DNA of 64,000 bases, from NCBI GenBank assembly GCA_018806985.1, contig JADANN010000192.1, forward strand, positions 124,001 to 188,000. Reading direction: 5' to 3'. The notes beneath the pieces were generated by a model that did not search any database, was not told the origin of the DNA, and was given only the letters and a program-made list of their open reading frames with translations. Below are positions 1-10,779 of this stretch, one piece after another. Every line of letters starts with the position of its first letter. The stretch's first letter is position 1. Made by a program: the position numbers and the translations under genes. Source of the DNA: Angiostrongylus vasorum (taxonomy: Eukaryota; Nematoda; Chromadorea; Rhabditida; Metastrongylidae).

Positions 1-100
1 AGTAAACTCAAAATAAAGCATTCAGAAATTTAGGGATTTCCACAGACATAAAAACGAATTATTGATTGAACGCCATATCATAAATGGCACGCCACGCTAC

Positions 101-2712
101 CTCTTCTTTGATCGTCGTGATTGGCTTCCCATCGACTCCGATGTCCACATAGTGCTCCTCATCTACGTCCTCGGCTGTTAGCTTTGCACTAATCACATCT
201 ACTCGCTGAAAAATTAACTAGTAGAGAGAACGAGTCTAACATGTGGCAGTCCTCACAGGATACAATTATTCGTAACAAAACATACATCTACATGCTTTTG
301 CAACACAATCAAATTTCTTCTAGTTTCTAGTAATCGTGAGATAAGTATAAGTATTCCAGCAGCGAACGAAGGCGTTGCACACGTAGCAGCCTTAATTAAG
401 TAAGATAAAGTAAAACGACACGGCAATCTTCGAACGCCAAAATCACAAACCTGCAATAACCGCTTGACAAACGAGCGCACCCGAGATTCAGATGGATCTG
501 ACTTCATCACCTTAAAAAGCAGAAGCAACAGTTGATTATAGCACGAAGGAGGAACGTCGACAAGCAGTTTCCGGTAGAACGCCGTATAGAAACGATCCGA
601 CAGTGAATCACTGAAATGAAGACCTGGAGAACAACATCAATATCACAGTTCCGCATTATCGATCACTGCATTTCCAACAAGTCTGTAGCTTATTTTCTAG
701 GAAAACAAAAACTAAGAGCTACTGATACTTCCTTATCAGAAACTTGGCATTAAAGTAATCAGATTGATTTATGATTTGAGACTTGACCACATGTCTAAGT
801 TTCAAGAAACTGCTTCAACTTTGATAAAGCCATGTAGTGGGCAAAATATTCCGCTATATGGTAGACTTAAAAATAATGCAATGAAATGAAGATTCTTTAA
901 CACAAAAAAAAACAGTAGACCGAGAAAACAACCTTATTTGGTGGACCTGATAGAGCAGTTTAAGGGTTTGCAAAGACACCGAGTAGGAACTAGTGTGGAC
1001 AATACGATACAATGTATTGATCTCTTCGGTCAAGGCGTCAGCTTTCTCTAAACTGAAGATCTTAAAACGCAGCTGCTGAAATTTGCTTGTCCCAAACTGA
1101 TATCGAAAACGAAACCTTTTGCAAATGGCAGGGCACGGTTGGCAGCAGAGAGGAGAATCCCAATCAAACGGTTATTGAGAAGCTTTTGATTAATGAGAGT
1201 TCTAAACAAACCGAAATAGATGGACAACATCCGCACAGCGAGGGCCGAATCATTGATGCATAGCGTAATCTGAAACGAATTTCCGTAATATATGAGCTCG
1301 ATGGACCGTAAATGTCCGTCTTTCTCCACAAACCTGTGATAGAAACGTTGATGCATAGAGTTGAGCTCTTGGACTCACATTACTCCTAAGAAAAGTCATT
1401 TCTTCCTCAACAGAGTCACCAACAAACTGGTAAATTACCGGTAAATTAGCCGCTCCACTTCAGCTACGATTACAGGACGCATATTCGGCTGTCGTTTCGT
1501 AAGATCCTCGAGCAGAGTGGCCACGAATGCACCGATCCGAGTGCTTGGATGGCCCATCTTGTTAACCAACATGCTCAGTAGAAACCCTTCTCCCTCGGGA
1601 CGTTCGGCAAGAAGATTAAGAGCAGTTCGCAATGCTCTTTTACTAAGGTCTTCAACCACTGATGCTGCGAGTCCCTAAAAGCAAAAAATCTACGACCCCC
1701 CAAGTGACTTCTGCCCCAGATATACAGTTGGGCAATGATTGGCAGATATTCGGGAATGCGATAAGATAACAGGAACCTCCAGCGCACGTAGAAACCTTTC
1801 GTAGACGAGCTTTACTCTGTGCTCAAATCGCCACAAAATGAGTAAACGCTTCCTTCCGTTTTCGCTGTTGGAGCATATGCCTTTTATTCTCCTCAGTGGT
1901 CGCTAAATCAAGATCGGTTACTGAAGTAACTCATAAGTAAAACTTATAGCTACTCGACTACCCGATAGTCCACATCTCCTGCAAGACATAGTAAAGAAAG
2001 CGGTAAAACTAACGTACCCCACTGAAAGGAGCCAGTTTTCTACTGGGAGGTAAAATGTGGTTCACAAAGATCTCTTGGAGCAGTGCTAAAATGAACAAAA
2101 GATATGACAACTGCGAATATCAACCAATGCAATGGAATGTAGTCACTAGAATGAAGGAAACGTACGCAACATCTCCAGCGCTTCTCGAGTGTTCTTCTTC
2201 TCGACGGTGCTTATCATCGTTTCGATACAAGACAAGGAGTGAACAGGAGACTTGTGCAGTTGAAGTTGCATGGCAGTCATCCGGTCGCTAGCAGTACCCT
2301 TCTTCATCACCAACTGCAACCAGGCCGCCTCAGACCCTCCTTGCATGCACACGTCTAAAGCAATTATAGCGGTCGTGAGACAGAAAGTCAAGTAAACAGT
2401 GGAAAACCGTAAAACACTAGATTAATGAAACATGGGAAGACAAACTGTCAAGTCCCTACATTTATTGTAGAGATCGACATCAGCTCTCAGGAGATCGTCG
2501 GCCTCCTCTTCCAACGATAATAAATCCACCGTCCCTAGAGTGTCCTTTACAGGATCAACGATTTTCTCATTTATCTGGTATTCGTACCACTTCTGCCCTT
2601 CACGATGCTTCAATAATGGTTCATTGTGCTCTCTGGCTTGCTTCTTCTTCGTGTTAACAACAGACCTATCAGAATTTCCAAACGTGGTTTGCTTCCACTG
2701 GTTCGGTTCCAT
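101..2712 (-). CDS. CEBPZ: CEBPZ/NOC1 (Mak21 family) ribosome biogenesis protein, 5' part, 11 coding exons visible
   Basis: Members of this CBF/Mak21 family act in the nucleolus in pre-60S ribosome assembly. I joined exons by splice sites and phase: 2712-2460, 2354-2166, 2085-2018, 1902-1777, 1674-1439, 1385-1334, 1269-1116, 1047-933, 610-451, 390-286 and 205-101; every junction keeps frame (about 521 codons so far). Family landmarks in order are LLKHREGQKWYEYQ, GTASDRMTAM, RRIKG...RLLILWRFEH, LVNKMGHPSTRIGAF, QPNMRPVIVAEVERLIYR, ISDSLSDRFYTAFYRKLL and VRSFVKRLLQ, followed by an acidic stretch (DVDEEHYVD). The start is the ATG at 2712, because that frame has stops upstream in the leader exon. 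The gene lies downstream of FNTB in the same orientation. The C-terminus lies beyond position 1. The last donor (GTAGCG at 100) is tentative. Family assignment is very secure; exon ends are inferred. Confidence 0.9.
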
Positions 2713-2875
2713 ATTCCCCCTCCTTCTAAACACCGATGTTCATGTGGACCGTCAATATTGAAATCTAATCATAAAGGATAAACTCCGGCTCCATTTCAAA
2801 CAGCAACCCACGCTTTTAAACTTAATCTTCTTCTTCCACTTTTCCATAATGGCAACTTTTTCCATCGCCAATGCT
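2713..2875 (-). promoter_or_regulatory. Leader exon and trans-splice acceptor of CEBPZ
   Basis: A TATTTAG acceptor ends at 2874 and begins a short leader exon (2873-2808), followed by an intron (2807-2726, GT...TTTAG) and the start-codon exon at 2725. The decayed plus-strand copy has the same two exon ends joined directly (near 15770), which supports this splice. No promoter is seen in the 0.9 kb between FNTB and CEBPZ, so a downstream operon position with spliced-leader addition at 2874 is my inference. The leader also contains a lysine-rich reading (MEKVAIMEKWKKK) whose frame does not continue into the next exon. Confidence 0.55.
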
Positions 2876-3471
2876 AAATATAACCTGCGCTAAAGTGAAA
2901 CCACTCAATATGTGCGATACACAGGAAGTTTCAAATCGTTCGATATGACGTTGGATAACGTGGAAGAGAAGATAAAGCGTACACAGATAAACGTTTACGC
3001 TCGTAAAAACAAAGAAATTGTTAGACAAAAACCACAGGGATTTACGCAACTGTCAGAGGTTAAACGCAAAGCACATCTATTAAGGTAGATCAAAATGCAC
3101 GATTTCTAAAAATTCATGAACAAATGAAACAACATCAACAAAAAATAGCTGTGAAAAAAGAAACACTCTAATGGAATATATCACATCCTGAACAAAAAAC
3201 ATACAACGGTGAAGGAAAGACGCGAATTTTCAACGACTACGTTCACTGAAGAAGCTGACTGCAAATTGCTCACTAAGGGTACTCAGATTGAACACAGGAT
3301 TGATCGAGCCCTAAGAAAAAATTTACAAAAACCGCATTGAAAACTGAGAACAGCGCACCTAAAGAATGCAAACAACGAAAAAAAAAAACAAGCCACTGAA
3401 AGCCAACACTGCAAAGACCGACAGGGCATTTCTTTCAAGACTACGGAAGAATATTGGCATATATACTTACT

Positions 3472-3814
3472 CGAACACTTTGATGGCCCGTCTTCATTGG
3501 TCATAAGAACTCTAGCAAAATTTCGACTTTTTTGGACTTTTGCTGGCTTCGATATTGCGGCTCCATGGAGCCCCGAGGTCAACCTGGGCAAAGTTTGCCC
3601 CCAAGTCGTCACCGCCAGAGATAGTAGCCGCCCTTGTGGATCGGAGGAAGGTATGCCAGCACGCGACTAGTTTCATACAAGGACGGTGGTGGATCCTGGT
3701 ATTGGATGACTTCGGAGGCTCTGCTGAAGGGATGAATCTCCCTGCCGTACATGGCAGCTCGACACCCAGGAACACCTCCCAGCCACCATCAGGCGGTAAA
3801 CCGTTGGGAAGTGG
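3472..3814 (-). repeat. SINE-3 (RTE-tailed) copy supplying the FNTB stop
   Basis: An approximately 340-bp repeat seen several times here: it starts TTCCCAACGGTTTACCGCC, continues GGCTGGGAGGTGTTCCTGGG and ends with a GACGGGCCATCAAAGTG tail related to the RTE 3' end. On the minus strand FNTB exon 9 reads into its first bases and stops at the TGA at 3791-3789. Confidence 0.75.
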
Positions 3815-6800
3815 CATAAATAATGGTCAAAAGAGCTAAAGTTTTCATCTTAACACCTACAACGTTATTTTGACTTCCTCCCAAGATCCCATCGGGTTCA
3901 CGCGATGCTGAATACATCTGAGCGATAGCCAAACCACTAAGCACGTAACATGTGTGGTAGAGGTCTCGAGATTTACCAGGCTTATCACGCATTCCACCAG
4001 TTTCGTCCTGACAACATGTTAGAATATATTCTTCTAACATTCTGGCGTCAAATAATCCATCAGTTGGCAAACGGCCCTAAAAAAACAGCAGCGAAAACCA
4101 AATCTTCAACAAACATTAGACATGAAAGGAAATTAGAACCAAGAAACAGAGGGAATGACGCTTCAGCCAATAATAATAACAATAATAATAATAAGAATAA
4201 TAATACTAAAGGATAAAGCTCTCGGCGATGATCAATCCCTGAGGAATGCGCCATGCATTCGATTTCATCAAGTATTGTTGGAGGAGATTGAATGCATATA
4301 TGGCCTTTACAATGACTCGCGGTGGCCTACCGATGTATCGAGCCAGTGCTGCCATCCTCCCAGACAAGTCTGGTACCAATCTGCCGACGCCGGAGGGAAG
4401 GAAGGCTTGGTGAGCAATGGGCGCGAGGATCAAATCCGCGTGTGTGTCGCAGTGACGCCTCCAACCATTGCGCCACACGTCATAATAATAATGATCATAA
4501 TAATAATGATGGTAGTAACACTAATAGTAATGACGTAAATACCAAGTAATAACGTAATTGGAATAATGATATGAAAAAAAGTTCCCCCACAGTACGTAAA
4601 ACGCAATACAAATCTATGTAGCGACAATAAAGTAAAACACTATGCGCGAAGTATCCCGTCGAATTTACGCAATAACGACGACACATGGAAAAGATATTTG
4701 GAAAACTCCGGACCGCATGTGTCTGCAGTGGGGATCGAACATTCCTCTACCCTTTCCGAAGACTAAAGGCTTCACCACTATACCATGGGCGTCTTTCTTT
4801 TCGACGTTCTCTCAGTTACTTTTCTACCTACCAGTGTCATCAGCAGTCACTCTACAATGGAATTGATCTGGGGAGCACAAATCGGCATTCTATTTTACAT
4901 AATACCCTGCCGTGGAGAATTATAGTAGGCGGCAAACATCAACAAGAAAAAGACTCAAATGACCGATCCAGAGCACTCTGCCCCCTTCCCAATACTGCTG
5001 ATAACTTCACATCTACTATGCAAAAATGCAGGGACATTCCACAAAACAACATGAAAACTGAGGGTGGATGTTTTGTTTCAAGTTAGATCCTACTCAAAAA
5101 AAGACGAACGAATGCGAAACATCGGCGATTACCGCACCAACCTCTCTCGTCATTTCGCCATCTACAAGTGGGAAATTTGCCGCTTGCCAGAAACTGTAAC
5201 ATCCATCCACCAACTTATTCGTACGTCCCTAAGCAGCACGATGAAATGAGGACCGCAGAACACAAGAGGGAAAAAAAGAAACTTTCTGAAGGGAGTTACT
5301 TGAAAACCGCCTTCGAAGCGCATCTGTCGCTTTACTAGCCAGTGCAAAAACGATTCCGAGTCAACCAAGCGGTACCTTGAAATAAAAGCCCATTTTATCA
5401 GATCTTAACGAAAGGAGCTTCCTGACAGCAGCGAAATTCCATATGGGATTCTTTACATTTAGAATTTTTGACTGCGAACCTGTCAAGAATCACAAGGGAA
5501 GCAACACCACAGTAAGCGTAGCCACCATGAGCTTCAGCAAATGGTTCGCCACCAAATCCTCCTTCATACGTCTGACACCTGAAATGAGAATCTGATAGCA
5601 AACTTAAAAAATTAGCTACACAAGGTCCAAGAAATATATCCTTCAAAGGGTTTCTTGGTTCAACTAAGTCAATCACTAATTCTGTTCCAGTGATGGAACA
5701 TAGTCATAATTAAAGTTAAGTGAAGATAAATGTTGCAAACATAAGCGCTAAAGATAAATAGCAGCACATGCGTAAAGGTCCTAAAAATATGGAAATGATG
5801 TATATAGTGCTCCAATCAACGCTTTACCCTTTACACAACCCATCACGTAGCTGAACTCTCTTCTTGGGAACGAACTGCTAGTTACACCGATGTGCGTATT
5901 CCATTCTTTAACACAGGATTACTCAAACCATAAAAAGAACCTGATGTTTCAATCCAGAAACCTAACTAAGTATAAACCCACATAACATTATAGCTGCGTG
6001 AGCTATCATCACCTCATTAGCGTAAAGGATAAAATAAAGGATAAAGCTCTCGGCGTTGATCAATCCCCTGAGTGATGCCCCCATGCATTCGACTTCATTA
6101 AGTACCGTTGGATGTGATTGTATGCGTATCTGGCCTTTACACTGACTCGCGGTGGTCTACCAATGTATCCAGCCAGTGCTGCTATCCTCCCAGACAAGAC
6201 TGGTACCAATTTGCCCAGGGATGGAAGGCTTGGTGGGTCATGGGGGTGCGGATCGATTCCACGTGTGTGTCGCAGTGGCGGCTCCAACCAGTTAATTAAG
6301 CAATTGGCGTAAAGAAGTGTAAAAATTGAGTGTCATGCAGAGTGTGATGCTCCTCCCGCATATCCGGTGGTGGTTGGAGTCCACTGAGAGTTTTTGCTCA
6401 TGGAGGACCAGCGGAGACCAAGCCTCATTTTACTAACATGAGTAACCCGGTGATTAACTAAAGAAGCTACGCAAAATCAAAAAAAATAGACACCTAATGA
6501 TCCACTCTGCAACTCCATTTTTAAGGTCATCACTCAGCAGGCCACATAGCGCAGCCACAGCAAGAGCGCAGTACGTCCCACGGATATCGGCCTCGCCACC
6601 GCCGTGCATCGTGAACGAACCGTCCGGCTGCTTCATTCGATGGAGGAAACGGGAAAGCGACTGGCTGAAGCACTGGATGTGACATTATGGATCATAATCG
6701 CATTAGCATTTACTTCAATAACACCCCTCGAAGAAGGAATAATCTCGAAATCAGGAAAATCTTCCTGGAATTCACAACAGTACATAGCGTATTCTATGTA

Positions 6801-7697
6801 AATGGGAAATGTGTGTGTGAGAATACTTCCAAAGACACACTTAATCGCGAAACAAACGATGTGTAATAGTAAAACGATTGAATTTTTACGAACAGATCGA
6901 TTGCTGAAAGAGCATCCTCCATTTGCAGTGAAGCCAAGGCCATGACGCTTGCATACGTAGGAGCCAAGTGCGCATACTGCCCAGGTCCACCTGAAAATGA
7001 ACCCTCACAGAGTTCCAACGTATTCAAGGATGCCGTTCTCCGAATGCAGGGAAAATGAAAGAACATATAATCAACAATCAGTGGACAAACTAGTGGATCC
7101 ATAAAAGAACCGAATACCTCCAAAGCCTCCGTCCGGATGTTGACACGTCTTCAGAAATGCCAGGATTTCGGCTTTTTGAAAGTGCGAAAGAGGGGCGCCC
7201 AGAATGTTCAGACTGTGCAGTCCCCAGTAGCACATCCAGGTTCGACTCGCGTCCAGTCCCTTGTAATAAATAGCGGAATTTTATAAGCCACAAGGCAAAA
7301 CAGTGAACAGGCAGGAGTTAAGTTGTTCCTTGAAAAATCAAGTACGTCGCATTGACACAATTAGATAGCGATTTCGGTGTAGAATGCTCACTGCAAACTC
7401 ACACTGTATCCGCGACCGACTTCCTTCAGACTCTTTGTGATGTAATCGACATGTAAGCTGCGATTCAGTACTGGAGCCGACAGGTTTCCCTGCTCATTTA
7501 ACCCACACGATGACCGCTGTTCATTGACCAAATCCTCAACGCGTTTCTGAAAACGCGAAACGAATGCTGCCATTTATAGACGCGAACGTACTGAAATGCA
7601 TAAAGTAGGACTGTGCCTGTTCTGTACTGCTGAATGTGAAGTACCCGTCGTCGTTACAGGCGAATTCTTCTTTGCACGTGCGAAATGCGGTGCACAT
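3789..7697 (-). CDS. FNTB: Protein farnesyltransferase beta subunit, nine-exon copy
   Basis: This is the catalytic zinc subunit of the cytosolic enzyme that attaches farnesyl to CaaX proteins such as Ras and lamins. Exons: 7697-7617, 7546-7403, 7259-7118, 6990-6894, 6664-6494, 5578-5480, 5375-5300, 5228-5133 and 4076-3789; together 397 codons plus stop, close to family length. Seen: glycine-rich prenyltransferase repeats (PDGGFGGGPGQ, PDGSFTMHGGGEADIRGTY, YEGGFGGEP), the zinc ligands Asp278 and Cys280 in VDGCYSFW, and His343 in LYHTCY. Intron 1 has a GC donor (AACAG then GCACAG); the rest are GT-AG. Intron 8 (5132-4077) holds two SINEs. The last 15 or so residues and the stop are read from a SINE, so the usual C-terminal HPVYN-type tail is missing. 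The exon 8 donor could alternatively be GAG|GTTGGT, nine bases earlier. Confidence 0.93.
4207..4478 (-). repeat. SINE-1 copy in FNTB intron 8
   Basis: This is the commonest repeat of the window, about 270 bp: a tRNA-like head (GGCGCAATGGTTGGAGGC, then GATCGATCC-type B box), a body with GGTACCAGACTTGTCTGGGAGGATAGC and CCACCGCGAGTCATTGTAAAGGCC, and a tail ending GAGCTTTATCCTTT. The strand given is head to tail. AT-rich trinucleotide runs flank both ends. The same insertion is present in the plus-strand FNTB copy, so it predates the duplication. Confidence 0.85.
4670..4925 (-). repeat. SINE-2 copy in FNTB intron 8
   Basis: A second tRNA-like family: A-box-like CATGGTATAGTGGTGAAG, B-box GTTCGATCCCCAC, then GACACATGCGGTCCGGAG. 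In other copies the head reads GCATGGTGTGGTGGTGAACGC. Shared with the plus-strand FNTB copy at about 13622-13880. Confidence 0.75.
6022..6290 (-). repeat. SINE-1 copy in FNTB intron 5
   Basis: Tail to head on the plus strand, beginning with duplicated AAAGGATAAA units and GCTCTCGGCGTTGATCAATC, ending CGTGTGTGTCGCAGTGGCGG. It inflates intron 5 (6493-5579) to 915 bases. The remaining intron sequence shows no gene. Confidence 0.8.
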
Positions 7698-7710
7698 CCT
7701 GAAAGGCGAC
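7698..7710 (-). promoter_or_regulatory. Putative spliced-leader acceptor in front of FNTB
   Basis: A nematode 3' splice consensus (CCTTTCAG) lies one base before the FNTB ATG. With no coding exon recognisable upstream, this is best read as the trans-splice site; the mature 5' end would then be spliced leader + G + ATG. The plus-strand FNTB copy begins at the same G or ATG, which supports this position as a processed RNA 5' end. Confidence 0.6.
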
Positions 7711-7904
7711 CTGAGAGAGGGAAGGAAAGATCAACAACGATGTGTCATCGAATCCTGGTTTTAGCAGGATGATACGAAGAAAAATGAACTTCTAACAATC
7801 TACACATGAGAACCAGCATGGAAAAAATGCTGAACGGTGAACAAACACGCTCCAAATGCACACCCGATCCAGAGGCTTCGAGTTCCTGGATGGGTGATCG
7901 TGAA

Positions 7905-8480
7905 ACACATCCTTCGATTCTATCACATCAATGTATCTTTCGAATGCAGCGCGTGTTCGAACCAGAGCCTGGGTGGATGGCGATGTCCATTAGAGGGCGG
8001 AATCACTGCCACTGCGCTTTCCGCTCCTTAGAGATTTTATGAAAGAACAATTAGTGCCTTATTAACCGCTGAACATTTAACAATCTACGCAAGAAGAACC
8101 GCATTGGAAAAACACAGTTCTATTTCTTCGGTCTACGATTTTTTCTTCAGAATGTTCAGTTGCATAACGCACCAACGAGCAATATTCTCAGTCATAAAAC
8201 CTTTAGGGAAAGCGAACAGCAGTGGCAGTAATTCCATCCATTAGTGAATAGCGCGATCCACCAAGGTGCTGGTTCGAACCCGCACCAAATCCACCAAGCT
8301 CGATATTCCTCCTGGGACGGGAACGTGGTACCGGAATTGTCTGGGTGAAGCATACTCCTTCTAATCCAAATAAGGACGCCATAGCACAGTCACCTAAAGA
8401 TTCCACGTAGAATGACTCGACCAGCTCTCGACGACATTGGTCACAAAGACAAAGAAATCCTCAACACTTTCACGAACGCA
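7905..8480. repeat. Inverted pair of tRNA-like SINE heads (SINE-4)
   Basis: Between 7905 and 8040 and between 8195 and 8290 two related tRNA-like segments face each other; GAATCACTGCCACTGCGCTTTCC on the left is matched inverted by GAAAGCGAACAGCAGTGGCAGTAATTC on the right. The right copy has a perfect B-box (GGTTCGAACCC) and is followed by the SINE-4 body (ACTCGACCAGCTCTCGACGACATT, near 8415). It lies upstream of FNTB, in the region separating the two exon-1 copies. Confidence 0.6.
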
Positions 8481-8749
8481 GCTAGTTTGGCGCGCTGGCC
8501 TCGTCAGACCGCGCATGATTTGGGCACAGACTGTGAAACTCTGTTCGATCGCTTTGCTATAGACGGTGACGATGAGGACGTTGGTGATAACGCAGAAGTG
8601 TTTGTATGAAAACTATGGATATCCTACAAAGAATGCCATACATGTTAGAAGCATGGTTTTTTAGACTATTTTAATGTTGCTCATCAGAAATTCGAACCAT
8701 TTATGCGCCCTGGACATCTGCATTACGGGTTTTACATTATAGGTAAGGG

Positions 8750-9091
8750 GGGCGGATAGCATAGTAGTGGTGATGCCAATCAACACCAGCAACGCGTTAA
8801 TTCGATTCAGTACAAGGCTCACCAAGCCTCTCATCCCTCCGCGATTGGGGAATTGTTACCAGAGTTGTCCGGAAAATGTACACTTTCCGCAATCCAATTG
8901 GGATCGCTCCAGCTTGGCTCTCCCCAGGTCTCCAGTGAGAGTCGACTCGACCAGCATTCTACGACATTCAAGATGAAAAGGAAATCCTTAAAGTAGCAGC
9001 AGAAGCCGCACGTTAAAGTTCGAAGACCTTTGTCGATGATGGATGCGAGGAAACGAATCGAAAGTGAAAAGTGCTGGCATCCCTGAGTATC
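8750..9091 (+). repeat. SINE-4 copy
   Basis: A head with GCGGATAGCATAGTAGTGG, a CACCAAGCCTCTCATCCCTCC body shared with SINE-1, then GAGAGTCGACTCGACCAGCATTCTACGACATTCAAGATGAAAAGG. The same body recurs inverted near 27700-27900 and 36080-36290 and forward at 59600-59910. It ends exactly where the exon-1 duplication starts. Confidence 0.55.
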
Positions 9092-9407
9092 CGTTTCTGA
9101 AAACGCGAAACGAATGCTGCCATTTATAGACGCGAACGTACTGAAATGCATAAAGTAGGACTGTGCCTGTTCTGTACTGCTGAATGTGAAGTACCCGTCG
9201 TCGTTACAGGCGAATTCTTCTTTGCACGTGCGAAATGCGGTGCACATCCTGAAAGGCGACCTGAGAGAGGGAAGGAAAGATCAACAACGATGTGTCATCG
9301 AATCCTGGTTTTAGCAGGATGATACGAAGAAAAATGAACTTCTAACAATCTACACATGAGAACCAGCATGGAAAAAATGCTGAACGGTGAACAAACACGC
9401 TCCAAAT
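9092..9407 (-). pseudogene. FNTB: Tandem duplicate of FNTB exon 1 and flanks
   Basis: Positions 9092-9407 read the same as 7542-7857 at a constant offset of 1550 bases. The copy includes the trans-splice acceptor, the ATG at 9247, the 27 codons of exon 1, the whole 70-bp GC-AG intron 1 and the acceptor of exon 2, but stops five bases into exon 2. An mRNA started here could splice to exon 2 at 7546 if the intervening SINE material were removed as intron, making it a possible alternative first exon. On its own it cannot encode an enzyme. Weaker similarity runs on for about 40 bases past 9407. Confidence 0.85.
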
Positions 9408-10390
9408 CCACAATCGATCGAGGGGCCTCCAGTTCCTGGATGGCTGGAATTGGATACGTTCTTCATTTTTTAGTACATGACATGACATCTTGAATAACAG
9501 CGTCATTAACCACTGCTCCATCACTGACCCGACATCGTGTGTGTCGCACTGCGAAGACCTCCGCACGTTTGCATTCGATTCAATTCGTCGCGTTCACCAT
9601 CCACGAAGGTCGTTGGACTTTTTTGCTTGTGAGCTCGGCTGCTGATTAACGCTTTCATGAGCATGCACATTAATTTCAATATGTACGCTGCTGTACGTTT
9701 CGGACCATACGTACTAATTTCAATGCGCATCCTTTCTTCTGGCCTATTTTGCCTTATGGAGCTTTTTTCACCACACTCTTCGTAATCAATCCATAGCTTG
9801 TCGAACATAGATTGACTTACTGGGTTTACTGCTTGGAGTAGAGATGCATCCTCAGTGCGTTGTACTAGCGAACTCTACGCTGCACTATACTTTTCGACGA
9901 GTTAGCTCGTCGGCCTGAATTCCACGGCGATCCGTAGGTACTCAGATAGTAAAATGTGGAGGTTAGAGGCGCTTTGACGTCACGAAAACGTGTCATATCA
10001 TGGAGGAAACCTCTATAAATGTATCTGTTGTATTCTGAAGGCGTGTGCTTCTTCAAAGCCATTTATCAGTGGGAAGACTTGTCCCTTGGGAAAAGAACAC
10101 ATTCGCAATCCTTATTTCATATTTTCACCGTTGATGTTGCAAAGCTTCGATTCAAAAAGATTATTTTACAATGTAGGACTTCTAAAGGATTTTTTTTGTG
10201 GACGTACTTATAGTATTTGTAGTATGTAGCAGTACTAAGCATATACGGAAAGTGCCGTCATCAATGTATGGAGTACGTCTGTGGAGAAAATGACGATTCT
10301 TAATAACTAATATCCTCAAAAATTTTGCTGATGTTGTGGACCTTTTAGTAAAAAATATTTATTTATCAGTAATCAACTTATACGCGCAGC
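9408..10390. other. No gene recognised; short SINE-4 fragment
   Basis: About 1 kb without a convincing coding region. A SINE-4 tail fragment in minus orientation occurs at about 9560-9620 (CATTCGATTCAATTCGTCGCG). The remainder is AT-rich single-copy sequence as far as I can see. Confidence 0.4.
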
Positions 10391-10395
10391 GCGGT

Positions 10396-10672
10396 GATCG
10401 GCGGCGCCCTGCCATACGCATGGGGTCGCTCCTCGCGCCTAAAGCTCACCAAGCCTTCCATCCCTTCGGGGTCGGCAAGTTGGTACCAGACTTGTCTGCG
10501 AGGATAGCTGTGCTGGGTCGATACATCACCATAACATACGTACGTACACCACGAGTTATTTTAAAGGCCAGATATGCATTCAACCACCTCCGACGATGTT
10601 TAATGAAGTCGCATGCATGGCGCATCCCTCAAGGATTGGTCAGCGCCGAGAGCTCTATCCTTTTATCCTTAA
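10396..10672 (+). repeat. SINE-1 copy
   Basis: Head GTGATCGGCGGCGCC, body GGTACCAGACTTGTCTGCGAGGATAGC, tail GAGAGCTCTATCCTTTTATCC. It lies immediately upstream of the RTE fragment. Confidence 0.8.
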
Positions 10673-10779
10673 TGCAACTTATACAGCCAACACAGGTTAA
10701 CAGTTCACCCTACTTGCATAGGTTTCGTTCTTATATATAATCAACTCTCAGTACATGCTATACTGCTCATATACTGTTC

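Noticed and set aside
2055..2761. Plus-strand frames opposite CEBPZ
   Set aside because: Antisense shadows; the minus strand carries conserved residues and consistent splice phases.
4060..4630. Frames with poly-Asn or poly-Ile/Leu stretches
   Set aside because: They come from AAT/TTA microsatellites flanking a SINE in FNTB intron 8, and recur mirrored at 13924-14535.
8270..8300. Possible tRNA gene around GGTTCGAACCC
   Set aside because: Good B box but no acceptor or anticodon arm; part of the SINE-4 inverted pair.
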